Assembly: GCA_021234595.1 (NCBI GenBank)
Contig: CM037852.1
Coordinates: 7,524,890-7,588,889 of the forward strand
Reading direction: 5' to 3'
Source: Delia radicum
Lineage: Eukaryota; Arthropoda; Insecta; Diptera; Anthomyiidae
DNA: 64,000 bases
Shown here one piece after another: positions 54,730-64,000 of this stretch. How positions within the stretch are numbered: position 1 is the first letter of the stretch; each line of letters opens with the position of its first letter. The notes below the pieces were generated by a model. That model worked only from the letters and a program-made list of their open reading frames with translations. It did not search any database and had not been told where the DNA came from. Made by a program: the position numbers and the translations under genes.

Positions 54730-56530
54730 ATCATATTGAATTTTGAAATATTATTGTTTAACTTTCAATATAGGGTACACGCATTAATTTTATTTGTAAA
54801 TAACTTAAAATTTATCAATAATATTTAAAGTATGTACTCCACTTAATATACAATATTAAATAAATATTTTCTAAAATACGAAGCCGAATAACACGCTAAA
54901 ACTTTTTGATTCGATAGAAAAACATATAAATTTTTTTAGAAATAAAAAAATTTGCACGATTTTCATAAATATTGAGTTATATTTTACGCTAAATATTCAG
55001 ATTTCCGAAAAATACTTTAAAGATCCTTATTGGAGCTAGGCATGATGTACAAATTTTCACTGCCATTGTCGTATTGTGGTTAAAACAAAAGACTTAAGAA
55101 ACATACTAGAATAATGTAATTGATCATTTTGGAAACTAAATTGGCAAAGTAAAATAAACATTTATAAATGATTTGTAGCGTATAATCATAATTAAATACA
55201 AACTATTTAAACTTCTTAATATCACCATGTCCTTAATTGTATGTATGTCAACAATATCGGTGGTCTTTAAGAAACAACAATCAAGGCAGACAAAATTGAA
55301 ATCAATCCCTTGCTATATTTGTATTTTGTGAACTTCTATAAAAGGCAACTGTTTAAGTTTAAATATGGCTTTAGAGATTTGAAATTGAAACACACAAAAT
55401 AAGTCACCAAGAAAGTAAGCATAAAAAAACAGCAACCCACTGATTTGTTATTGTATTATGTTATGATAATTTATGATATCCGCTATTGTAAAAAAATAAT
55501 GCACATAAATTTTCTGAAAATCCAAAAAATTATGAAACTTTTTTTTTTTCTTTGCCAAGACAAACAATGACAAAACATTGAAAACTGTCACCCAACAAAG
55601 GAGAGATATAAAAAAAACGGAGTCCCAGTCACAATGTACGTAATATTATAACAACACTAAAAAGAGATAGATATTAATAATAAATCGTTTTGTTAAAATA
55701 TTGACATGCAGCTGCCTTACAAGAAAAAAAAAGTCCAAATACTTGACTCCATTTAGAAATTAATAAAAAAAGGAACTGATTTGAGTGGAATTGCAGAAAA
55801 AAATCGGCCAAACAAGTAGTTAACACTTTAACGTTAAGGAACACATTACAAGCGATTGCTGGATAAACAATAAATCCAACAGATCCAACAACCACGCTTT
55901 AATCACAAAAACCAAGCAGCCAACCAACCAACAACTGGGAACCAATAATGACATGCTCTGTGCACAAACACACTTTTAAACTTAGTGACAGTGTCAAAGA
56001 TAAAGAATATCAATGTTAGTGCTGTTACTGTTACGAACTGCTGTTTTGCGGTATAATGTTGATGATGTTGTGAGCAGCAAAGTATTATAAGTAAAGTAGT
56101 TAAGTTTGTTGCTTAAGTCTTTTGATTTTAAGTTTATCATGCTATGGGCCAGTAGTAATTGCTTCAAATCTTATCAGATTTTTATTGAATAAACAACAAA
56201 AAATGAATGAGTTTTTGTATAATATTAATATATTATTAGTTAGAAATAAATCAATCTTAAAATTTTTTACTTTAGAAATACATGGATCAATCGTCTGCTG
56301 GAAAAAAAAAAATCTTCATAGCATTAGAGTTTTTTATAACCAAAGAGTCCTAAAGAATTGTATATACTTCTTAGTATTTTTTTTAACTAAAAATCATCTT
56401 ATATTTATGTAAAATTACTTAGAATCTATATAGGCATGAAAAAAAAATAATTTTTTATACAAAAACCAAAATATTTACTTCCGCCAATTTCTTAGTTAGG
56501 GAATGAGACCTTTAAGTAATTTTAGTCTGT
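54730..56530. other. AT-rich stretch, no gene
   Basis: Open frames at 55674-55895 (minus) and 56122-56412 (plus) carry no recognisable domain. Nothing else supported. Confidence 0.45.
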
Positions 56531-56534
56531 AGAA

Positions 56535-58690
56535 ATATCAATTTCATGGAAAAAATTTCGTAATAAAAACTGTTTTGGAAAACAGTTTGCGAAAAAACTC
56601 GCAAAAAACGAAGCTAAATGAAATTTTTTCTTTAAAAAAGTCTGCTGATAAGTGTTAAAAAAATGCACACAAATTTGCTAAAAAATATTGAAGAGCAGAA
56701 ATTTCGCGGAAAGAAATATTAAGCGAAAAAAATGTATAACAAAAAATTTAATAGAGAGATCTATGCAAAAATCCTTGCCAATTTTAGTTTAAAAAAGTTT
56801 TGCAGAGAAAAATTTCAAAAGTAAATTGCGGGAAAATTCTGCTCAAATGCAAACCGTTTCGGAATTTTGTTTACCTAAAAATTAGGTAAACAAATCTTTC
56901 GAACTACAATTTGGAAACGAAAAAAGTTCCGGAAGGTAGAAAATTTAGAGAAATAACATTTGGTGGAAAGGCATTTCCCGAAGAACACTTTTGTCTAAAA
57001 ATATTTCGCAGAAAACATTAAATTCTGTAGAAATTAAGAAAGAAAAAATCGCAGAAGAACAAATAATGAACAAATTTAGCGTAACAAAAATATTGGGGAT
57101 GCAAAAATTACACACAAACGAATGTAGAAAAACTAATAATCAAAAAGAATATTTATTAGAAAAAAGAATTCAACAGAGAAATAAATAGGGAAAAGTTCCG
57201 CAGGATAAAAATGAGAAAAATTTTGAGTGTAGGATAAATAATATATAAGCAAACGAATTTTAAGGAAAAATTTGCGAGATAAAATAGACCAAAAAATTCG
57301 AAATAAATAATAAAAAAGACATTAAAAAAATCGTTGACAAATGCTAAATAAAATATTTAAAAAAAAAATTTGTAGAAAAAAAATTAAGATATTATTTTTT
57401 AAAAAATTTTTATCAAACTTGTATAAAAGGCAAAGTACAGTCTAGTTTACTCCCCCTGTTTTGTTTACAAATGAAACAAAAAATAAAAAGGAGGAAAAAA
57501 ACAAAAAACGTGTATTGAATATCCACCAGAGGTGGACCTTGCACATAACAAACAAGTTTTCAATTAATTTTTTGATCAATGGTTATAATCTTTAACTTCA
57601 AGCTCATATATTAGTTCTCATGTAGTGAGTAAACTAGTTTATATGAATGTTTGATGTTTGGCATGGGATTGTTACCGCTTTCAAAACGTGTTTTGATGAT
57701 GGGAACCTAGAAAATTCCCGAAATAGATCTATCAACACATTCCTGAAAGGGTCAAAGAATAAATTTGAAAACAAAAACTCTATAGATTATTTGTTAGGAC
57801 AATATCCTAATAAAGAAATATAGAGTATGGCCTCGAACTTGACTAATTTTCCTTTTCAGAAATCACTTTTTAAAAAAAAATTTGGCGAATGAAAAATGTT
57901 TCAGAATTCACGGAAAAAATATCGGAAAAATTAGTATTAGACAAAAGTTGAAAAAAAATTAACACAAAAAGCTTTTGCGAATAAACTTTTGCTGATGAAA
58001 AATGTTGGATAGTAGCCGTTTCGCGTAAATAAGTTTCGCGGATTTAAAAATTAAATTCCGTATAAATTAAGAAAGAAAAAAGTAAAATAGACCAAAATTT
58101 TGGGAACCAAAAAATAGAGTATACAAAAAATTACACACAAACGAATTTTAACGCTAAATTTACCAAGAAAAAATAGAGCAATACAAAATTACACGCAAAC
58201 GAGTTTTAACGCTAAATTTGCAGAAAAAAATAGAGCAAACAAATCGAGGACAAATTGCTTAATACAATTTTTATCAAAAAAAAGTTGTCAAAAAAGTCAC
58301 ACGAGGTAACTTTCGTAAAAAAAATTTTGAAGATGAAAAATGTTTGAGAAAATTTTTCTAGAAATTTTGCGAAGGACAATTATATAAAAAAATTGTTTAT
58401 GTCAAAAATTTGTTTCACAAAAAGGAAACGGAAAAAAAAATATTTCAGATAAAAATCAAATTTCACAAAATAAACGATTTTGATTTTGACAGAATGCGGC
58501 GGAATGTTCCGCCGAGAAAGGTCTTAAATTTTACAGAAGGAACTTTGAAGAAAAAATTGAGACTTGAATTTCGCGGAAGCAAAATATTCCACAAAGAATT
58601 TCGCTTAAAAAGGTTGGTAGATACGCTAGCGGAAAGAACAAATGAGTAACAAATTGCGAAACACACCCAAGGAATTAAGAAGATAGAAAC
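56535..58690 (+). repeat. A-rich decayed minisatellite (interrupted by family B)
   Basis: Irregular repeats of AATTTCGCGGAAA, GAAAAAATTTGC and similar words, purine-rich on the plus strand for about 2 kb. A clear pair of about 68-bp units lies at 58110-58240 (AAATTACACACAAACGAATT, TTAACGCTAAATTT). The frames at 56991-57188 and 58410-58649 (Lys/Glu-rich) are translations of the array. Confidence 0.55.
57405..57860 (+). repeat. Dispersed repeat family B, full-like copy
   Basis: TATCAAACTTGTATAAAAGG, GCTCATATATTAGTTCTCAT, AATGTTTGATGTTTGGCATG, GATGATGGGAACCTAGAAAA, GAGTATGGCCTCGAACTTG in the same order as 6405-6870. It is inserted in the A-rich array. Confidence 0.75.
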
Positions 58691-59376
58691 GACGAAAAAT
58701 TACACTTAAAGAAACACACTCAGGGAATTAAGAAGGTAGAAACGACTAAAAATTACACTTAAAGTAACTATAAATGTAATTAATGACTACATTTGTCATA
58801 AAAAGTACTAAACATTGTAGTTATTATCAACTATTAAAGAAATAACTACAATATTAGTAAAAATAACTGTCAAAACAATAAAAACAACTAACAAAATATT
58901 GCTACATATATCAATTATTGTTGTATTAGTTAGACGGGAAGCTAAAAAGTGTTTAATATACAATATGGAAAGAGTTGTATGTTTTATATATTGGAAATTC
59001 GACTCTCGGCTTTTTCTTCATAAAATTTTTGACCAGTTTTTTAATATAATTAATAGTTTTGGCGTTTCTTGTTTTTTTTTTTACTATTTTCTGGGATCAA
59101 AAAAAATAAATATAACAATAAAAATATATAAAACCTACTTACACACGCGTTTCATTATTTCTTGCACATTTTTATGAAGTTGCCAAATAAATAACTACGC
59201 AAAACAACTGTTACTAAAATACGGTATTTTTGGTTAGTTATTTTTTTTAATGACTGTCAAAAATATTTATTTTACATATCCCCATAGTAAAATGACTACA
59301 ACTACAGTTAAAATGGCTAATATTGTTTACTACACAAATGACTGACATGTAGTTACGGGAAGGATTTTCTGAATGC
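58660..59376. mobile_element. CACTCAGGGAATT-ended MITE related to F/P, with duplicated left end
   Basis: CACTCAGGGAATTAAGAAGG (58715) and, reverse-complemented at the right, CATTCAGAAAATCCTTCC. AACTACAA/TTAGTTATT words as in F. The first 50 bases are tandemly duplicated (58660, 58710). The open frame 58899-59177 has no domain. Confidence 0.5.
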
Positions 59377-59737
59377 AGGAATTTTGGAAAAAATCGCAGA
59401 CATTTTTTGAAGAATATTAATTTTAAATAAATTAATGGCGAAAAACTAATTTTACAAATAAATAATAATTTATCGGAAAAAAAATTTCCGAGAAAAACAA
59501 AATGCTGGAGTAACAACTTGCTAAGAAAATTTGTGGAAATAAAATGAAAAATATTAGCAGAATATTTATTTTACTGGTAAAAAATTATTTTCGCTAAACA
59601 AACTAAGTCAACCACAAATGTCGTTATTTTAAATAAGACGCCTCATATTCTCTAATTTTTTTGTCCGTTAAATCACTTGGCTCATTTGTAATACAAAATT
59701 GCAAACAAGAATTTAAACCTATTAGCTAAATATTCTG

Positions 59738-60217
59738 TACACAGAAAAAACTAAAAACAGGTTTCAATTAAAAAATTTATTGAATCAATTAATATTTTAA
59801 TTGATTTTGCACCGATCACGGCAATGATACTATCAATGAAACCTTTTATTATAATTAATTAGGAAAAAAGGTTATAAATAACTACAAAAAAAAAAATATG
59901 ATACTCACAAAAAAAGTGTGTGATCTATAGGTTGGTATGTGTGTTTTTTTTTGCAATGCTGAGTCTGTTTGTATGTGTGTGCTTGTTTTGTTTGTTAACT
60001 TCAAATATATTTGGTATTTTATACTGAAAATTTTCTATTTATGCATACAGTGTGTGAAAAAGTAATATGATAATTATGTCTGAAATAAAATATGTATTTA
60101 TATATTTAAAAGTCAATTCAAATATTAATTGATTTAATTAAATATTTGTTTAGAAACAAATTAAATTCAAATCAAATCTTTAATTAGATATTTGAGGTTG
60201 ATAATTTTTTCTGTGTA
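59738..60217. repeat. Element with TACACAGAAAAA termini and AATTAATATTTTAATTGA interior
   Basis: TACACAGAAAAAACTAAAAAC at the left; TTTTTTCTGTGTA at the right. Interior TCAATTAA/TTAATTGA words as in foldback G. GT-rich simple sequence near 59925-59990. Confidence 0.5.
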
Positions 60218-60219
60218 TC

Positions 60220-61560
60220 CAAGCTTCTACTTACTGTGTATAGTTTTGGTTAACTTTAATATGTGGTAAACTTAAATTTTATGCTTTACTATCCCATTGT
60301 CCACAATCCCAATGATTGTCATTGCTTTCTGGTAGTTAGTTGAGTATTTAAGCTGCAATTTAATGTTGTGTTTTTTTTAAATATTATTTTTTTTTTCATA
60401 TTTGTAGCCAAAAGGTTTTTATTTACCAAATATGATTTATTACCTAAAATGTCATGACGCATAACAACTCTCCACTCAAATTGTTTCTGTTTGTTTTTTT
60501 TTTGTTTTGTATGTCTACCTTCCTATGGTTAAAGACAAAACACATTAATCTTTAAAGACTCTTTTTTCCAATTGATTTGAGCCTAAAAAAAAACAAGAAG
60601 AATAAAAAAAAAAACGCCTTAAAGGCTTGATTTTTTATATCTTCTTTTTGTCAACCGTGTTTTTGTTTGAGATGGCATTAAATAGGCGTTACAACCTAAG
60701 GCCTGGAAATGAAATCGTTGTGACTTTAAAGTGATTTAATATGTGTTTAAGTTTTTTGCTTTAAAAAAAAATTCCTTAAAGGCTTTTATGATAATTGCTT
60801 GGAAAATAAGGAAAAACTAGCTAAATTAAACCGAATATGGAGAAAAACTTAAAAAATAAAAAGAAAAAAGCGCAGGCGTGAATTTGCGTGTTAATTGGAC
60901 ATTTTTCAATTTTATAAGAAAATTCATGTTGCTAATAGACTTCTCTACCATAATTTCCATATCAACTGAGACATACATATAAAAGCTTTTTAAGTGTCTC
61001 TTTTCAAAACAATTAAGATAAAAGGTTAATTTATGGTTTACCATAAATGTACCAATAGTTTCAATTTATATTTGTTATCAAAATTCATTTAAATTTAACA
61101 AGTATGCAAGTAATGCTAAGCAAATATCAAAAGATTTAAGAAACAAACTTGGTTTTAGTAAGATTAAGGAGAATATCATATTATTAATACTTGTTGGGTA
61201 ATGTTAGGAATGGATATTTTTGATAAAACAAAAGACTTATGACACAAACGTACACTCATAATATTCCATGCTAAAAATACGAAAAAAATTTCAAAACAAC
61301 AAAAACTTTTGTAAAATTAACTAATTTTCGTTTATTTTACAAAATTTTTGGTTATTTTGACATTTATTTGTATTTTTACGCATGGATTATTATCAGTGTA
61401 GATTTCAAAAGACTCAAAAAGAGTTGATATTTATTATATAATCAAAGGGAAGGAAATAAACAATTATCAATATAAACCTTTGTAGATTTTATTTAAAAAA
61501 AAATTATTTAACATCAAAAAAAACCATTACAAACTTCAGTACAGGTCGACAATACAAACA
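60220..61560. other. AT-rich stretch, no gene
   Basis: The open frame 60826-61044 (minus) has no domain. No boundary resolved. Confidence 0.45.
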
Positions 61561-61562
61561 CA

Positions 61563-61975
61563 CTATAAAATCAAAAGTCTTAAGAAACAACCCTGGATTT
61601 TGTAACATTTAAGTCATTTATTTACAAAACTCGCAGATGTTAATGAAATTTCAATACGATCGACCTGTTTTGGCTTTAAGGCCTTCTCGGGGAACTAGTG
61701 GTTAAAATGGGGCTCAAACATCCTAATGCTTTTGATCATTTCTTTTTATTATATGCTTACATTTTATTGTAAAATATTTGGAATATACTGTTTTTGGACA
61801 AAAAAAAGTATATTCTAAGATTCACATACAGTTCAAATTGATTTATAAATCAAAAGACTTAGGAAACGAACCTGCATTTTGTAACACTTATGTCATTTAT
61901 TTGCAATACTCAAAATCTTAGATCGACCTGTGTTAGATTTTTAGCCATCTAGGGAATCCTCCCATTTTTAGATTT
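61563..61975 (+). repeat. Two copies of an AAAGACTTAGGAAAC repeat
   Basis: TCAAAAGTCTTAAGAAACAA (about 61570) and TCAAAAGACTTAGGAAACGA (about 61850), each followed by CCT..ATTTTGTAACA, GTCATTTATTT and GATCGACCTGT. Shorter matches occur at 55087, 61128 and 63123. Confidence 0.6.
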
Positions 61976-62102
61976 CTTTCGGTATTGTCTTATTGGTAAA
62001 TAGGGTTTTTTTTTACCGAATTTTGTAAATTCTTGAAATTAAACAAATTGTTAGCCCTAAATTAATCTTTACTTATTTCTGGAGATGGCTTAAAAGTCAA
62101 GA

Positions 62103-63083
62103 TACACAGAAATAACTAAAATCGATGTTCAATTAAAATATTTGGTAATTCAATTAAAAGTTTAATTGAATTCCGTCCTATTAAGGAAATTGTAGTATCA
62201 GTTAAAATAATTTGTAACTATTTAATTGATTTTATTTTCAATTAAGATTTTAATCATCCACTGACAAGAACTTTTCCATAAAAGTTCAACAGTTATTTAA
62301 AAAGTTAATCGGTAAAGTTGTTTCAATGGAATATACAGTTAAATTACCAAAGAAATATATTATTTAACTTTCTGTCTGTTATTCAATAAACAAAATAATT
62401 ACAAAAACGGACTATCGGTAATAGTTAAAATATTCAGTTAAAAACTTCTTAAAACAAAAACTTGTTATATTATATTCAGTATTGAAATAAACGTAAACAA
62501 TCTATTGTTTTTACCGATTTTGTCAATTAATTTTTTAACAGTTGAAAAGAAACTAAAAAATACAATTGTTTTAAACGAATTTTCAATTAATTTAATGTTT
62601 ATATTCAGTAGTCTTTACGGAAAAAATATTGTGAGTGTAACTATTAAAAATTTAATTGAATAATGTTTTGTATTTTCAAACAAGTTTTTGGTAGGTACTA
62701 TTAAAACTTTAGTTGAAATTGTAAAATCAACAAATGTACGAATTTAAAAAAAATATCGTCAGAATTGAAAAAATCGCCAAAAATTAAAAATCTCTAATTT
62801 CAAAAAAAAATCTTCACAATTAAAAAAAAAACCGACAAACTTAAAAAAAAAATCACCAATATGTAAAAAAATCGTTAAATCATTTATTTCTTCAATTTCG
62901 AAGTTTTTTTTTTTTTAATTTGGCAGTTTTTTCGATTTCTTTTTGAAATTTTTATTTTAAATTTTGGTGTTTTTTTTTAATTGTGGCGTTTTTTTATCAT
63001 TTTCATTATGGGTTATAACATTTAATTGAAAGTGAGTTTGAAATCAAACAAAAGTTTATTTGAAATTTTTTGAACAAAATTTC
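62103..63083. repeat. Foldback minisatellite G, copy 2, interrupted by MITE H
   Basis: TACACAGAAATAACTAAAATC start. TCAATTAAGATTTTAATCAT is followed by H. Beyond H, A-rich AAAATCGCCAAAAATTAAAA words (62750-62880), then the T-rich complement (62900-62995), CATTATGGGTTATAA and AATTGAAAGTGAGTTTGAAA as in copy 1. Confidence 0.65.
62259..62637 (+). mobile_element. MITE H (copy 2), nested in G
   Basis: CACTGACAAGAACTTTTCC ... GGAAAAAATATTGTGAGTG. The right flank is TA; the left is TC where the empty site in G copy 1 (TTTTAATCATATCTATTAAA) has TA. Uninterrupted by F, so it gives F's empty site. Confidence 0.75.
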
Positions 63084-63089
63084 TACAAA

Positions 63090-63790
63090 AAACAGTTGTT
63101 GAAAAAAATTTAAAGGGAAAATCAAACGACTTAAGAAACAAACTTTTTAAAATATGTGTGTTTGCTGAATATTTTCCTTAAGACTATCAATCATTTTATC
63201 TAATGTGAAAATCAAATTTTCCAATAACATTTCTTTTTCCAATTTTTTGTTTCCTTTAACAACAACAGTAACAAAATACTAACATGTCAGTATCATGTTT
63301 GTTGTAGTTGTTTGTTATAGACTCCACATCTGTCGTATTTTTTATTGTGTATGGCAAACAACAGAGTAACCAAAATTGTACAAACGCCATGAAATGTTAG
63401 CAAATGACACTAAGAAAAAATAAGAAATAATATATTGTTAAAATACCATATGACAAAGTGGGGGAAAAGAGAAATATTATCTGTCTCCTACAAATAACAA
63501 GTATCAGTACTTTGTTGTTTACCAATTGTTTTCTCAATTATTTGTTTTTTGTTTTTTTTTTGTATTAAACTCAACAATAATTTGAAGTTGCCAACATTAA
63601 TTTATGTGACACAACATTATTATACAGCATAAATAATTGATAAAGACCAATTGGTTTAAAGATTAAAAGAAAAACGAAAAAAAAAAAATAAATAAATAAA
63701 ATAATAAATGAAATTTAATGAAGCATGAAATAAGTAATCAGGCCAGAGGGGGAGGATCTTTATAGTAAGAAATAATAAAAACCAAGTAAA
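63090..63790. other. AT-rich stretch, no gene
   Basis: Nothing supported beyond A and T runs. Confidence 0.45.
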
Positions 63791-63844
63791 TTAACTATTT
63801 GACGATCAAAGTATGATTGCCCAAAATATTTTGGCTTTTACATT

Positions 63845-64000
63845 TGTTTGGCGTTGTGGTGTAATGGTGAGCGCGTTGGACTTTTACACAGAAGGTCCCG
63901 GGTTCGATCCCCGGTGCTGGCAACATCAAAAATAATATGTATGAGTTTTTTCTATCCCTCATACGTATCGCAATGTCCACCTTCGGTGTTCCCATAGCAA
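63845..64000 (+). mobile_element. tRNA-headed SINE, family S2, copy 2 (runs off window)
   Basis: GTTGTGGTGTAATGGTGAGC (A-box region), GACTTTTACACAGAAGGTCC and a B-box match GGTTCGATCCC, then the body ATGTATGAGTTTTTTCTATC, ATCGCAATGTCCACCTTCGG, TTCCCATAGCA, matching 22199-22362 on the opposite strand. The minus open frame 63795-63995 is a by-product. Confidence 0.75.

Noticed and set aside
58410..58649. Small basic protein gene
   Set aside because: Lies within the A-rich repeat tract, overlaps an open frame on the other strand, and has no domain.

Overview
The window is eukaryotic and reads as a dense transposable-element graveyard. It is strongly AT-rich and full of long A and T runs. Both strands carry many stops, and I recognise no host protein-coding exon. 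The TE content (a rosa/DD41D-type mariner, CR1/jockey-type non-LTR fragments, an I/R1-like RNase H fragment, tRNA-headed SINEs, hAT and piggyBac MITEs) points to an insect, most likely a fly (Diptera). The species call is inference. The host role of the interval (intergenic or a giant intron) cannot be decided from sequence alone.

Layout. 1-5 kb: a CR1-like 3' end, a MITE fragment, then a TA-flanked element (1328-3470) holding a foldback with a perfect 8-bp target-site duplication (TSD) and a second CR1-like 3' end. 5-9 kb: small MITEs, dispersed family B, and a CCCAG-ended element with a tRNA-like core, into which a hAT-type palindrome has jumped. 9.7-11.3 kb: A-rich decayed minisatellite. 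11.3-13.8 kb: several copies of MITE family A, including a 282-bp tandem triplication. 14.4-18.4 kb: a MITE, the mariner, a retroelement RNase H fragment and a second CCCAG element. 20.6-23.7 kb: an element with a 345-bp tandem duplication, two SINE families, and F nested in H. 25.5-28.3 kb: inverted family B ends, TATGAT-rich repeats, a third CCCAG element with a piggyBac-type MITE and a 354-bp tandem duplication, then a foldback minisatellite. 29.3 kb: a deleted mariner relative. 34.8-41.6 kb: further MITEs, foldbacks and two more CCCAG elements. 43-46 kb: the only long coding remnant, a 5'-truncated, once-frameshifted non-LTR retrotransposon bounded by about 140-bp direct repeats. 47-49 kb: family B interrupted by F and a 446-bp tandem repeat. 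52.8-54.1 kb: a hAT-like element containing a third CR1-like 3' end. 56.5-59.4 kb: A-rich minisatellite interrupted by family B. 62.1-63.1 kb: a foldback minisatellite with H nested inside. 63.8-64.0 kb: a SINE running off the window.

The genes do not form a pathway. What links the region is repeated insertion of one element into another. Several insertions can be proved from paralogous empty sites inside the window: F in H, H in G, a piggyBac MITE in D, and a hAT palindrome in C. The most unusual pattern is a set of TIR elements starting with CCCAG that each carry a tRNA-like (Pol III A-box/B-box) module in the middle.
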